A DNA stretch of 64,000 nt from an uncultured Lentisphaeria bacterium (GCA_949282305.1 CASDPB010000047.1:91514-155513), one strand, 5' to 3'; counted from the first letter of the stretch, positions 26,584-35,508 are shown. Translations and numbers: made by a program. The notes: generated from the letters alone by a model not told the origin.

Positions 26584-26932
26584 GTATGCCCGCCGGTAGT
26601 ATTGAATGCTCTTTCTGCGTCATGGCATACTTTATGCTGATTATTATAATAATCAAATGTTTTTGCCGTATTTTTTCAAAGAAACAGGGCAGCGGAAGTG
26701 AGCGCGAAAAGCGGAATGCAGACAGAGACGGCAAAGAGAAGCCGTGCCATGCGTGCATCGGGAGATTCCGCTTTTTCCGGATGAAAATCGGCAGACGCAG
26801 AACATCCCGATGCCGTCGACGCGGATAAAATATGCACCGGACAGAAAAACGGCGGGAAAACCTTGAAACTCAAAGTCTGCCCGCCGGTTTGTCCTGAATT
26901 GCTTGTATGGAAACGTGTTTCAGTTCAAAGAA
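26584..26932. other. Gene-free stretch with an 18-bp palindrome
   Basis: No supportable gene. TGATTATTATAATAATCA (26638-26655) is a perfect palindrome containing TATAAT and lies 55 bases before the membrane glycosyltransferase start, so it may be its -10 region or an operator. The lpxA terminator fills the right side. Confidence 0.4.
26843..26888 (-). terminator. Likely lpxA terminator
   Basis: CGGCGGG and CCCGCCG arms (26850-26856, 26880-26886) are followed on the minus strand by TTTTTC. The loop is long (23 bases). Confidence 0.5.
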
Positions 26933-27766
26933 TCAGGTCGTCTGCGACTCAATCAAATCACGCTGTTCATCGGAAATCCCGACGAACTTCGGGTTGCCCG
27001 GCATGATTCCGCGGTGCGACTCCTTGATGAAGTTCACGAACATGTGAACTTCCGGCAATACGTTTTCGCCGCGTTCGATCTGCTCCAGCGCGTTTTTGGC
27101 ATTAAGCCCCTCGAAGAAGAAAGTCCGGATCGCCCGGCGGATAGCCAGACGCTGTTCATTGCTCATTCCCGCCCGGCGGAGCCCGATTGTATTGGGGCCT
27201 GTGATGAAATTCGTTTCGCGCAACATGCAGAACGGCGGAATATCCTGTCCCACATGGGCGGTCGGGCCGACCATCGCAAGAGCGCCGATACGGCAGAACT
27301 GATGCACCAGGACGCAGCCGCTGAATACGGCGCCCGGTCCCACCTGAACATGACCGGAAAGCGCGGTGTTGTTTGCAATCGTGACTCTGTCGCCGATAAT
27401 GACATCATGCCCGATATGGACGAACGCCATCAGCAGCACATGATTGCCGATCGTCGTTTTCAGGAACTCGAAAGGCGGTCTGTGAATCGTCACATACTCC
27501 CGGATCACGGTATCCGAGCCGATTTCCGTATAAGACTGGATGCCCTTGTAAAATCTGTGATCCTGCGGTTCCGCTCCGACAAATGCGCCGAAATAAATCC
27601 GGCAGCGGGGGCCGATCGTCGTATACTGTCCGATTTTGACATGCGCGTCAATAAAGCAGTCGTCACCGATTCTCACATCATCATCAATGATGGCATAAGG
27701 TCCGATCTCTACATTTTTCCCGATCTCCGCATTCGGAGATACAACAGCGGTTGGATGGATTGCCAT
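26933..27766 (-). CDS. lpxA: Acyl-[ACP]--UDP-N-acetylglucosamine O-acyltransferase
   Basis: 277 residues. A left-handed beta-helix of hexapeptide repeats runs from residue 1 (AVVSPNAEIGKNVEIGPYAI) to about 190, with the catalytic His in FVHIGHDVIIG (H120, equivalent to E. coli H125). The C-terminal helical domain (RRAIRTFFFEGLNAKNALEQ) is complete. It performs the first step of lipid A synthesis, so the cell has an LPS outer membrane. Here lpxA stands alone, outside the usual lpxD-fabZ-lpxA-lpxB cluster. Confidence 0.95.
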   Translation of the reverse strand: MAIHPTAVVSPNAEIGKNVEIGPYAIIDDDVRIGDDCFIDAHVKIGQYTTIGPRCRIYFGAFVGAEPQDHRFYKGIQSYTEIGSDTVIREYVTIHRPPFEFLKTTIGNHVLLMAFVHIGHDVIIGDRVTIANNTALSGHVQVGPGAVFSGCVLVHQFCRIGALAMVGPTAHVGQDIPPFCMLRETNFITGPNTIGLRRAGMSNEQRLAIRRAIRTFFFEGLNAKNALEQIERGENVLPEVHMFVNFIKESHRGIMPGNPKFVGISDEQRDLIESQTT

Positions 27767-27907
27767 AGAAGTTCCTTTCCATTGTTATTCCCTTGCCTGT
27801 TAATCTAACACGTTTTGAGCTTCATGCAAATGAAGTTCCGGAAAAAAGCGGCAAACCTTCGGATTGCAGCCCCGGCTCATCCGTCCCGGAACGACAGGCG
27901 CTCCTCC

Positions 27908-28714
27908 TCAGAATGAGTTTTCCGGACCGGGAAATTTCTGTTCCCGCACATCGGAGGCATATTCCGTGAAAGCGCGGCGGATTTCATCGGTAAGATTGGC
28001 ATAACGCCGGGAATGCTTCGGCTGGAAATCCGTAAAAAGACCGAGCAGGTCATTGACCACCTGAACCTGACCGGAACAATGCACCCCCGCCCCGATTCCG
28101 ATCGTGGGAACGCCGACCGCCTCCGTGATCTGCTTCCCCAGCTCGGCAGGCATGCACTCAAGCACCATTGCAAACACACCCGCCGCCTCCATCGCCTTCG
28201 CGTCCGCAATGATGCGCTCGGCTTCCTCCTCCTTCCTGCCGGTCACGCGGTAGACACCGGAAGTTTTGATATGCTGAGGCAGAAGTCCGATATGCCCCAT
28301 CACCGGAATCCCCGCATGAACCATGCGTTCCACAGTCGGGGCGAGCGCGGCGTCGCCTTCGATTTTGACAGCATCGCACTGTGCCTCCTGCAGATAACGC
28401 GCCGCATTTTTAAGAGCTTCCGTCTCGCTCGCGTGGCAGGTCATGAACGGCATGTCGCCGACGATAAACGCATCCGGAGCGCCGCGGCGGACCGCCGCGC
28501 AGTGATGAAGCGACTGTTCCAGCGTGACCTGAAGCGTATTCTGATAACCGAGAACCGCCATGCCGAGAGAATCGCCCACAAGAATCATGTCAATCCCGCA
28601 TTCCTGCGCAAGTTTTGCAGTCGGCGCATCATACGCGGTCAGCATTACGATCTTCCTCCCCTCGTTTTTCATCTTACGGAAAAGGGAAACTGTCGGTTTT
28701 TTCATAGTAGCCAT
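27908..28714 (-). CDS. panB: 3-methyl-2-oxobutanoate hydroxymethyltransferase
   Basis: 268 residues from the ATG at 28714 (GAGGTGAG upstream). Motifs are complete: MLTAYDAPTAKLAQECGIDM, ILVGDSLGMAVLGY, DMPFMTCHASETEALKNAAR, VKIEGD and GHIGLLPQ. It makes ketopantoate from alpha-ketoisovalerate, the first step of pantothenate synthesis. panC and panD are not adjacent. The C-terminal tail is slightly longer than in E. coli. Confidence 0.95.
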   Translation of the reverse strand: MATMKKPTVSLFRKMKNEGRKIVMLTAYDAPTAKLAQECGIDMILVGDSLGMAVLGYQNTLQVTLEQSLHHCAAVRRGAPDAFIVGDMPFMTCHASETEALKNAARYLQEAQCDAVKIEGDAALAPTVERMVHAGIPVMGHIGLLPQHIKTSGVYRVTGRKEEEAERIIADAKAMEAAGVFAMVLECMPAELGKQITEAVGVPTIGIGAGVHCSGQVQVVNDLLGLFTDFQPKHSRRYANLTDEIRRAFTEYASDVREQKFPGPENSF

Positions 28715-28851
28715 AAAATTTCTCACCTCGCAATTAAAACGGATCACTGTCTTAATAAAATAACACGGAAAATATCATTAAGCAAAGTTTTTTATTTGAT
28801 TTTCAACAAATAAGAGGGCATATTGGTATGAAAACCGAAGGAAAAGCCGCT

Positions 28852-28914
28852 TGAAAGGATTTGAAGGACAGGAAAGACCGGCAATGCGTCCTTTTTGTCC
28901 TTTGCATCCTTTCA
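28852..28914 (+). other. Long imperfect inverted repeat in the rnr leader
   Basis: TGAAAGGAT (28852-28860) pairs with ATCCTTTCA (28906-28914), and inner segments GAAGGACA and TGTCCTTT continue the stem. It lies 49 bases before the RNase R start and could be a structured leader. Confidence 0.45.
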
Positions 28915-28962
28915 GACCGCTTTTGAGCCGCAACCGCGTCAATTTCATAAGGAGTGGGAAAG

Positions 28963-30930
28963 ATGAGCAGAAAAAAAGCAGAAAAATCCCGGGAGAAACA
29001 GGCGAAAAGACAGAAAAGAGAACAGCCGGAAATCATAACCGGAAAATTTTCCGCCAATGCCGGCGGATTCGGATTCGTGACTCCGGACAACCATTCCGGC
29101 AAGGATATTTTCATTGCTCCGAAACATGTAAACGGAGCGCTGCACGGGGATAAGGTCAAGGTGGAAATCCTCCATGAAAACCGGGACGAGCGCGGCCCCG
29201 TCGGACGTATCGCCGAAATTGCGGAACGGGAACGCAGGTTCATCACGGGAAGCATTATCTCTGAACGGATGCTCAAACCGCTGGACAGCCATTTCATTGC
29301 CGACATCAAGCTCAGCGGGTCCCTGAAAGGCGCGAAACGCGGCGACTGGGTCAAAGTGCGTCTGCTGGAAAACGGGGCAAAACATACCGAAGCCCTGCGC
29401 GGAAGCGTGGAGGAAGTCTATGGAAAGGCGGGAGAAATCGACTGCGATCTGCGTGCCGTCGCCTCCGAGTTTCAGCTCTGCCCCCCATACACCGAGGCGG
29501 ACAACAAAGCCGCGGAAAAGATCAAGCCGCAGGAAATTGAACGCCGCGACTTGACGAAACTGTTCTGCGTCACGATTGATCCGCATGACGCAAAGGATTT
29601 CGACGACGCAATTTCCATCGAAAAAGGCGAAAACAAAGGTGAATTGAAGCTGGGCGTCCATATCTCTGATGTCGCCGCATGGATCCGCGCCGGTTCAAAG
29701 TTCGACAAAGAAGCCGGCAGGCGCTGTTTCTCCTCCTACCTTCCGGGCATGTTCCTGCCGATGCTGCCGAAAAAACTCACGGAACAGATCAGCCTCAAGG
29801 CGAACCGTGACTCCAATGCGCACTCCGTCATCTTCACAATCCGGGAATCCGACGGGAAAATACTGAAATCGGAACGGTTCCACTCCGTGATCCACGTCAA
29901 ATACCGGATGAATTTCGATCAGGTGCAGGCATTCATCGCAGACCCGGAATCCGCCCCGAAAGAATGGAAGGCAAACGTCAGACGCAATCTGACAAAGCTG
30001 ATCGACATTACGCGGAAAATGCGCAGACTGCGCCGGGAAACCGAAGAATACCTGGCAATTGAAACCAGTGAAATCCGTGTTCTCTGCGACGAAGCGACAA
30101 AGCAGATCACCGGAATAGAACGCAAAGTGCAGCGTGAAGCGGATCAGATCGTTGAAGAGTGCATGCTCGCCGCAAATTCCGCCGTGGCAAATGAGCTGAT
30201 CGAGCGCAGGATTCCCGGAATTTTCCGTATCCATCCTGAACCAGACCCGGAAAAAATGGCTGAATTTTCCTTCTTCATGGAAAAATCCTTCCATATCCGC
30301 ACCGGCGATCTGACGAACCGGACAAACTGCTGCAAATTTCTGGAAAATCTGCCGGACGATCACCGAAAGCCAGTCATCATTTCCAACTTTCTGCGTTCCC
30401 TCCCCCGTGCCTCCTATCTGGAGGAGAACGCGCTTCATTACGGACTCGGCAAATACCGCTATGCCCATTTCACAAGCCCGATCCGGCGTTATCCCGATCT
30501 GATCGTGCATCGTCAGCTCTGGGCGGCGGACACCAACAAAACGTTGAAATCAAAAAAGACCATGGCGTCAATTGCATCCGAATGCAGTATCAGGGAAGAA
30601 CGGAACGACGAAGCCTATTTCGAGGCAAACGACCGTCTCAAGATTCATTATCTGCGCATGCGGGGAATCGACGGGGAACAGGTCGCGACCTATGAAGGCG
30701 TCATTTCAAAAATCAGCTCGAACGGTCTGCTCTGCGATATTACGGATCTGGGCATTTACGGATTCGTCCCGTCGAAGTATCTTTCCGGGGAACTGCGTTA
30801 CAACCGGAAATCGCGCAAGCTCAAAGCCTCGCGCGGACATGCGGAATACAAGATCGGCAACTTCATCTATCTGGTGCTGGATTCTCTGGACATGGTCCAC
30901 GGCAGGGCGGTGTTCCGGCCGGTCGTATAA
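28963..30930 (+). CDS. rnr: Ribonuclease R (RNase II/R family exoribonuclease)
   Basis: 655 residues from the ATG at 28963, with AAGGAG 8 bases upstream (the earlier GTG at 28954 overlaps that site). Lys-rich start, cold-shock domain (about 22-90; GGFGFVTPDNHSGKDIFIAP), RNB domain with the catalytic Asp cluster DPHDAKDFDDA (206-216), YAHFTSPIRRYPDLIVHRQL, and a C-terminal S1 domain (YEGVISKISSNGLLCDI). It degrades structured RNA 3' to 5'. It is shorter than E. coli RNase R, lacking the long N- and C-terminal tails. Confidence 0.94.
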   Translation: MSRKKAEKSREKQAKRQKREQPEIITGKFSANAGGFGFVTPDNHSGKDIFIAPKHVNGALHGDKVKVEILHENRDERGPVGRIAEIAERERRFITGSIISERMLKPLDSHFIADIKLSGSLKGAKRGDWVKVRLLENGAKHTEALRGSVEEVYGKAGEIDCDLRAVASEFQLCPPYTEADNKAAEKIKPQEIERRDLTKLFCVTIDPHDAKDFDDAISIEKGENKGELKLGVHISDVAAWIRAGSKFDKEAGRRCFSSYLPGMFLPMLPKKLTEQISLKANRDSNAHSVIFTIRESDGKILKSERFHSVIHVKYRMNFDQVQAFIADPESAPKEWKANVRRNLTKLIDITRKMRRLRRETEEYLAIETSEIRVLCDEATKQITGIERKVQREADQIVEECMLAANSAVANELIERRIPGIFRIHPEPDPEKMAEFSFFMEKSFHIRTGDLTNRTNCCKFLENLPDDHRKPVIISNFLRSLPRASYLEENALHYGLGKYRYAHFTSPIRRYPDLIVHRQLWAADTNKTLKSKKTMASIASECSIREERNDEAYFEANDRLKIHYLRMRGIDGEQVATYEGVISKISSNGLLCDITDLGIYGFVPSKYLSGELRYNRKSRKLKASRGHAEYKIGNFIYLVLDSLDMVHGRAVFRPVV

Positions 30931-30945
30931 AAACAGACAGGACAC

Positions 30946-30973
30946 TTGCAATTTCCGTCCGCCCGGTTATAGT
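30946..30973 (+). promoter_or_regulatory. Promoter of the riboswitch-gdx unit
   Basis: TTGCAA (30946-30951), 16-bp spacer, TATAGT (30968-30973). Transcription would begin right at the first riboswitch hairpin. Confidence 0.6.
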
Positions 30974-30980
30974 ATATGCC

Positions 30981-31024
30981 CGGCAGGGACGACCCTGCCG
31001 ACAGAATCACCGGGGACGACCCCG
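30981..31024 (+). promoter_or_regulatory. Guanidine-II (mini-ykkC) riboswitch
   Basis: Two hairpins with identical ACGA loops: CGGCAGGG-ACGA-CCCTGCCG (30981-31000) and CGGGG-ACGA-CCCCG (31011-31024), joined by 10 bases. Twin GC-rich stems with ACGR loops define the guanidine-II class. The ribosome site AGGATG follows at once and the controlled gene is an SMR-type guanidinium exporter, the best-known target of this class. Guanidine binding is expected to free the ribosome site. Confidence 0.92.
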
Positions 31025-31042
31025 TAAATTGCAGGATGAAAA

Positions 31043-31360
31043 ATGAACTGGATTTATCTGCTGCTGGCAGGGCTTTTTGAAGTTTGCTGGGCCGTCGGAC
31101 TCAAATATTCTCATGGTTTCACCCGTCTTTGGCCGTCCGTCTTCACAGCCGGCACCATGGCGCTGAGCGTGTTTCTGCTGGCATTGTCCGTAAAGACGCT
31201 TCCCATGGGAACCGCCTATGCCATCTGGACCGGAATCGGGGCGGTCGGAACTGTAATCGCCGGAATCATCCTCTTTCATGATTCGGCATCTCTTCCGCGG
31301 ATCTTATGCCTGGTCCTGATTCTTTCCGGAATCGTGGGGCTGAAACTCCTGTCGAAATAG
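31043..31360 (+). CDS. gdx: Guanidinium exporter, SMR family (Gdx/SugE)
   Basis: 105 residues and four membrane helices. The Gdx-type residues are all present: E13 and W16 in [16 protein letters not shown]42, Y59 and W62 ([12 protein letters not shown]). Gdx proteins exchange guanidinium for protons; they were formerly named SugE and linked to quaternary ammonium resistance. The guanidine-II riboswitch directly upstream settles the assignment. Confidence 0.95.
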   Translation: MNWIYLLLAGLFEVCWAVGLKYSHGFTRLWPSVFTAGTMALSVFLLALSVKTLPMGTAYAIWTGIGAVGTVIAGIILFHDSASLPRILCLVLILSGIVGLKLLSK

Positions 31361-31362
31361 GT

Positions 31363-32286
31363 TCAATGCGCCCGGGGGTTCCTCTCTACGTAAAAGGCGA
31401 ACCAGGCAAGGTAAATGATAAGTCCAGCGGCAATCGTCAGCATCAGGTAACGGCTGACTCCCGCATGTCCGTACATGTTCAGCAGAGTATTCGCAAGAAC
31501 TGCAATCGCGACTACGGCAAAACTTTTATGGATATGCTGCGCGTAACCGTTGTCATAGACAATTGTATGCAGTTTCGCCCCCAGGGGAAAACCGAAGACG
31601 CCTCCGAGTGCAACCGCCATGGAAACCATGAACACTGTCCAGTCAAAACCGTCGCGGGCAAGCAGATAAGTCATACCGCCCGTGACCGTTGTGACAAGAA
31701 CCAGCAGCCTTACAATACGGCTCGTGTAATATTCCGGCACCTTGCACCCGGAAGTCAGGAGCGGCCGGATCAGGAGTCCTCCGCCGATGCCGAGCAAGGA
31801 GGACATAATTCCCGTAACCAGCCCCATCACAAATGCAATCCGGCTTTCCGCGGCGCCGATCTGCGGCATCTTGTCGTTGTAACACGCCGTCCTGCTGCAA
31901 AGCGTCTGGCAGATGATGACTGCGATAATCACAATCAGCATCCACTGAAGCCAGCGCGCATCCCCGATCACGGCAGTGAGCTTTGCATTGATTGTTTTGC
32001 CGAACAGAGAGGTAATCGCGGCTCCGGCGCCGATCGGAAGAGCAAGGGAAAATCCCGGCGCGCCCTTCGTCCACCCGATCTGGGACGCCTGCCTCGAAAC
32101 CGTCAGAATCGTGGAAGGCACCATCTGAAGCAGCCCGATGCCGACCGCCTGAATCGGATCGAATCCGATAATCAGCATGGCGGGAACAACAAACCAGCCG
32201 CAGCCCACACCCCAGTATCCGCCGGACATCATTCCGATGAAACCGATCATCGGACAGACAATATAAAACCATAAAACGGCATCCAT
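31363..32286 (-). CDS. TauE/SafE family anion exporter
   Basis: 307 residues from the ATG at 32286, whose A also completes the upstream stop codon (TAATG). About eight helices. The repeated motifs GGYWGVGCGWFVVPAMLIIG and SLLGIGGGLLIRPLLTSGC are the paired TauE signatures. The family moves sulfite, sulfoacetate or other small organic anions. Its tight coupling to two esterase-type genes suggests export of an acid released by de-esterification; this is inference. Confidence 0.88.
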   Translation of the reverse strand: MDAVLWFYIVCPMIGFIGMMSGGYWGVGCGWFVVPAMLIIGFDPIQAVGIGLLQMVPSTILTVSRQASQIGWTKGAPGFSLALPIGAGAAITSLFGKTINAKLTAVIGDARWLQWMLIVIIAVIICQTLCSRTACYNDKMPQIGAAESRIAFVMGLVTGIMSSLLGIGGGLLIRPLLTSGCKVPEYYTSRIVRLLVLVTTVTGGMTYLLARDGFDWTVFMVSMAVALGGVFGFPLGAKLHTIVYDNGYAQHIHKSFAVVAIAVLANTLLNMYGHAGVSRYLMLTIAAGLIIYLAWFAFYVERNPRAH

Positions 32287-32999
32287 TATTTTTCCCTTTC
32301 TTCCAGAACATCCATCGCACACTGCGCAATCAATCCGGTCCGGCAGAAATCGCGCTTGTCTTCAGCGAGCCTGAAACCGAACCGGCGCATGAGATCAAGC
32401 CCGATCACCATGTTGCCGTATTGATTGACATGCATGAAGTCGCGCATCAGAAGACGGTAAACCTCCGGCGCATACAGCCGCAGACGTTCCCAGCGGGCAT
32501 AATTGTCGTTGACATGACACTTCAGCTCCGCCGCGGTTTCGCGGATGATCCGCATGTAACGGGGAATCGCCTCTGCATGTGCAGGTTCCAGATGTTCCAG
32601 ATCGCAACCGTAATAGGTCTGGAACATGACTTCTCCGCCAAGACCGGTCAAACGCCGGGCAAGCTCACGGAGATTATCGCGGAAAAGTTCCTCGGAAATA
32701 TTGCGCGACGGACTGGAATCATTGCCGCCGCAGGTGATGATCGTCAGATCCGGAGCCCAAGGGGCGACATCCCTTCCGAAACGTTCCAGCATCTGACTGG
32801 ACGTGTTGCCGCTGATTCCCGTATTGATGAACTGTCCGACGCCTCCGCCGAAAGTGTTCTTGAATCCGAGTTCCACATAGTCGAACCAGTGCATTCCGGT
32901 GTCGAACCGTTCCGTATTGGACGAGCCGAATGCGCATACGCGGATTGTTTTCCCCTGTCTGATTTTTTCAAACAGCCTGAGATCCGAAAATTCACTCAT
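32286..32999 (-). CDS. SGNH/GDSL-family esterase
   Basis: 237 residues from the ATG at 32999. Block I is CAFGSSNTERF with the nucleophile Ser27 (Asp of GDS replaced by Ser), block II INTGISGNTSSQM, block III ITCGGNDSS (Gly-Asn) and block V DFMHVNQYG with the catalytic His. No signal peptide. Likely removes acetyl or similar groups from sugars. It overlaps both neighbours in the operon (8 bases with the upstream hydrolase), so the three products are probably made in step. Confidence 0.85.
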   Translation of the reverse strand: MSEFSDLRLFEKIRQGKTIRVCAFGSSNTERFDTGMHWFDYVELGFKNTFGGGVGQFINTGISGNTSSQMLERFGRDVAPWAPDLTIITCGGNDSSPSRNISEELFRDNLRELARRLTGLGGEVMFQTYYGCDLEHLEPAHAEAIPRYMRIIRETAAELKCHVNDNYARWERLRLYAPEVYRLLMRDFMHVNQYGNMVIGLDLMRRFGFRLAEDKRDFCRTGLIAQCAMDVLEEREK

Positions 33000-33786
33000 T
33001 GCATGATTCCTTCTTGTTGAGAACTTCATTGATAAAAGCCATGACGAGAAAATCGCAGCTGTCCAGCGCGGCTCCGTGATGATGCCCGGGAAGCGAATAA
33101 CAGCGGACATGTTTATGCCCGATCGCTTTCAGGCTTGCCGCCATGAAAGCGTTCTCCTCCGGACGCGCCGGCATATCAAGTCCGGATTCACCAGTCACCA
33201 TCAGAACCGGCGGAAGATCGGCGGCAAGATTTCCCAGCGGAGCATATTCATCAATCAGCGGATTGTAAGGCCCGTTGTCGCGTCCCAGATCCGCCTTGAT
33301 GTGAAAGTGCGTCGTCATCTGCCCGCTGATCAGCAGAAGTCCTGCAATCATTCTGTAATGCAGTCCGTACGGCGCAAGGAACTTCGGGTTCATGACCGAA
33401 ATTGCCGCAAGATACGCCCCCGCCGACATTCCCCCGACAAAAATCCTGTTCCGGTCGATGCCGTATTCCCCCGCATGTTCAAAGCACCATGCAACGGCAC
33501 GCGCGGCGTCCTCGATCTGCGCCGGAGCCTTTGCCGCGGGGGAAAGACGGTAGCGAGGTTCCGCCACGGCATATTCGCCGTTATAAATCTGCGCAGGACA
33601 CTCTCTCTCGCCTCCGGTCATTCCGCCGCCGTGAAAAAATATGACCAGCGGGACATCTTTCCGGTCTTTCGGCACCGTCAGGTAAAGAGTCCGATCCTCG
33701 TCGGAGCCATCCGCATACGGATGAATCCGGAACGGATGATAGAATTCCTTGTTCGGGACGGTGAAATCACGCCATGAACTTCTCAC
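32992..33786 (-). CDS. Alpha/beta hydrolase, HSL/acetyl-esterase type
   Basis: 264 residues. Oxyanion motif HGGG (52-55), nucleophile Ser121 in GGMSAGAYLA, DNGPYNPLIDEYAPL with a likely acid residue, and a final His in LPGHHHGA. It is probably an intracellular carbohydrate acetyl esterase. First gene of the esterase-SGNH-TauE operon, divergent from the GntR regulator. Confidence 0.85.
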   Translation of the reverse strand: MRSSWRDFTVPNKEFYHPFRIHPYADGSDEDRTLYLTVPKDRKDVPLVIFFHGGGMTGGERECPAQIYNGEYAVAEPRYRLSPAAKAPAQIEDAARAVAWCFEHAGEYGIDRNRIFVGGMSAGAYLAAISVMNPKFLAPYGLHYRMIAGLLLISGQMTTHFHIKADLGRDNGPYNPLIDEYAPLGNLAADLPPVLMVTGESGLDMPARPEENAFMAASLKAIGHKHVRCYSLPGHHHGAALDSCDFLVMAFINEVLNKKESCNE

Positions 33787-33859
33787 TTTTCAACTCCTGA
33801 AAAAATCTTTTCCGGTTATTTTCAGATTCAAATTTGCATAATTTACGATTCGGATTATT

Positions 33860-33872
33860 GTATACAGTATAC
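33860..33872. promoter_or_regulatory. Probable GntR operator between divergent genes
   Basis: GTATACAGTATAC is a 13-bp palindrome about an A. On the minus strand TTGACA at 33889-33894 followed by TATACT/TACTGT places it over the -10 box of the esterase operon; it is also 53 bases before the GntR start. FCD-type GntR proteins commonly bind such short inverted repeats in their own promoters. Confidence 0.6.
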
Positions 33873-33924
33873 TTTAAAATACGATTTGTCAAACCATTTT
33901 CCATATTTTCGGGAGGATTTGCCG

Positions 33925-34536
33925 ATGCTGAAAAAAATATCATTGTCCGAACAGGCATATAACAAACTGGTAAAGAAGATCATTTCCGGCAAATATCCCG
34001 CGGGGACGCGCCTGACGGAAGAGATGCTCTGCGGAGAATTCGGAATTAGCCGCACCCCCGTCCGCGACGCAATTTCAAAACTGATGGGGGAAGGACTCGT
34101 CCAGCCTCTGCCGAAACGGGGCTGTCAAGTCTGCAATCTCGATTCACAGGCGATTCGTGAACTGTTTGAATGCCGGAGCCGCCTGGAACGGATCGCGCTG
34201 GAAAGCTCCATTCTCCGGATTCCCGAGAAAAAGCTCGCGGAACTGAAACTCCTCCTCCGCAAAAAAGGGACTCAGGAGGAAATGCGCAGAAACTCTCTGG
34301 ACGCCGATGCAAAACTCCATGCGCTGATCTCGGAACACTGCGCCAACCGTTATGTGAAATCAATTCTCCGGCAGCTGTTCACGCAGACACTGCCTTACCG
34401 CAGCTACCGCAATTATGACGAAAAACAGTCCGCTCTTTCCAGAGAACGCCTGAAACTTGTCGATGCGGTCCTTGAGCGGGATTACGGGAAAGCCGCCTCG
34501 CTTCTCGACGCACATATCATGAGCGGATGTCCCTGA
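33925..34536 (+). CDS. GntR-family (FCD) transcriptional regulator
   Basis: 203 residues from the ATG at 33925, with GGGAGG upstream. Winged helix-turn-helix LVKKIISGKYPAGTRLTEEM and GISRTPVRDAISKLMGEGLV, then an all-helical FCD domain with Asp/His metal-site candidates (DADAKLHALISEHC). Divergent from the esterase-TauE operon, which it most likely represses. Confidence 0.9.
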   Translation: MLKKISLSEQAYNKLVKKIISGKYPAGTRLTEEMLCGEFGISRTPVRDAISKLMGEGLVQPLPKRGCQVCNLDSQAIRELFECRSRLERIALESSILRIPEKKLAELKLLLRKKGTQEEMRRNSLDADAKLHALISEHCANRYVKSILRQLFTQTLPYRSYRNYDEKQSALSRERLKLVDAVLERDYGKAASLLDAHIMSGCP

Positions 34537-34564
34537 TCTTTCCCGTTCCGGCAGAAAGGACTTC

Positions 34565-34592
34565 TTGACTTTTCCCGTCTGGAAAATATATT
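34565..34592 (+). promoter_or_regulatory. Promoter of the AAA ATPase gene
   Basis: TTGACT (34565-34570), 16-bp spacer, TATATT (34587-34592), 20 bases before the ATG. Confidence 0.6.
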
Positions 34593-34611
34593 GACAGAAA
34601 AGGAGTTTTTC

Positions 34612-35508
34612 ATGCAGGTGTATCTGGAATATTTTTCACTGCCATCGGAAGATGCGGAATTCAGTTTTTTCACGTACAATCCCAAAGCGCAGATGACCTG
34701 TTATACGACAAGGTATCCGTTCGGGCTGTTCAAGGGGCATATCCCTCCGCTGTCTTTCTCGCCCGTTACGATCCTGTACGGAGGAAACGGCAGCGGCAAG
34801 ACTACGATATTGAATGTCATTGCGGAAAAGTTGAAACTCAGAAGAAACGCCCCGTTCAACCGTTCAGCCTTTTTTGACACTTTCGTCGAAAAGTGCACAG
34901 CCGCCTTTGCCGCGGAAGAACAAGGCGCCGCTGCCGCTCCGCCGCCGGAAAGCAGGTTCATTGCAAGCGATGATGTATTTCAGATGCTTTTACAGCGCCG
35001 CAGGGAAAATGAAAAAACCGACAGCAGACGGGAGCTGAAACTCCGGGAATACTGGCACAGGAAAAACAGAACCGTCCGGATGAATTCACTGGATGACCTC
35101 CCGCTTTTTGCAGATTACTGCGACGCCCACCGCAAAACCCCTTCCCGTTTCGTCGCAAAGCGGGTGGAAGACAATGTGAAAACACGCTCAAACGGAGAAA
35201 GCGCATTTCAATATTTCACGGAAACAATTGGAACCGACAGCCTGTATCTGCTTGATGAACCGGAAAACAGTCTCGCCCCGGCGCGGCAGCTGGAGCTGGT
35301 TCATTTTCTGGAGCAATCCGTTCTCTGCGACGACCAGTTCATCATTGCAACCCACTCCCCTTTCCTGCTTTCCATCCGCGGAGCCAGAATTTACGATCTG
35401 GACTCCGATCCGGTGGTTTCCAGAGAATGGCAGGAACTGGAAAATGTCAGAATTTATTACGATTTTTTCAAAAGCAAAGCCCCGCTGTTTGAAACATCCG
35501 CGCAGTAG
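34612..35508 (+). CDS. Stand-alone AAA/ABC-type ATPase (AAA_21-like)
   Basis: 298 residues from the ATG at 34612 with AAGGAG 7 bases upstream. Walker A GGNGSGKTT (57-65), a signature-like SNGESAFQYF, Walker B LYLLDEPENSLAP and the His switch IIATHSPFLLSIR make a complete ABC-type ATPase without membrane segments. Similar single-domain proteins are related to Smc/RecF and to ATPases of defence systems, but no nuclease or other effector gene lies beside it. Function unknown. Confidence 0.8.
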   Translation: MQVYLEYFSLPSEDAEFSFFTYNPKAQMTCYTTRYPFGLFKGHIPPLSFSPVTILYGGNGSGKTTILNVIAEKLKLRRNAPFNRSAFFDTFVEKCTAAFAAEEQGAAAAPPPESRFIASDDVFQMLLQRRRENEKTDSRRELKLREYWHRKNRTVRMNSLDDLPLFADYCDAHRKTPSRFVAKRVEDNVKTRSNGESAFQYFTETIGTDSLYLLDEPENSLAPARQLELVHFLEQSVLCDDQFIIATHSPFLLSIRGARIYDLDSDPVVSREWQELENVRIYYDFFKSKAPLFETSAQ

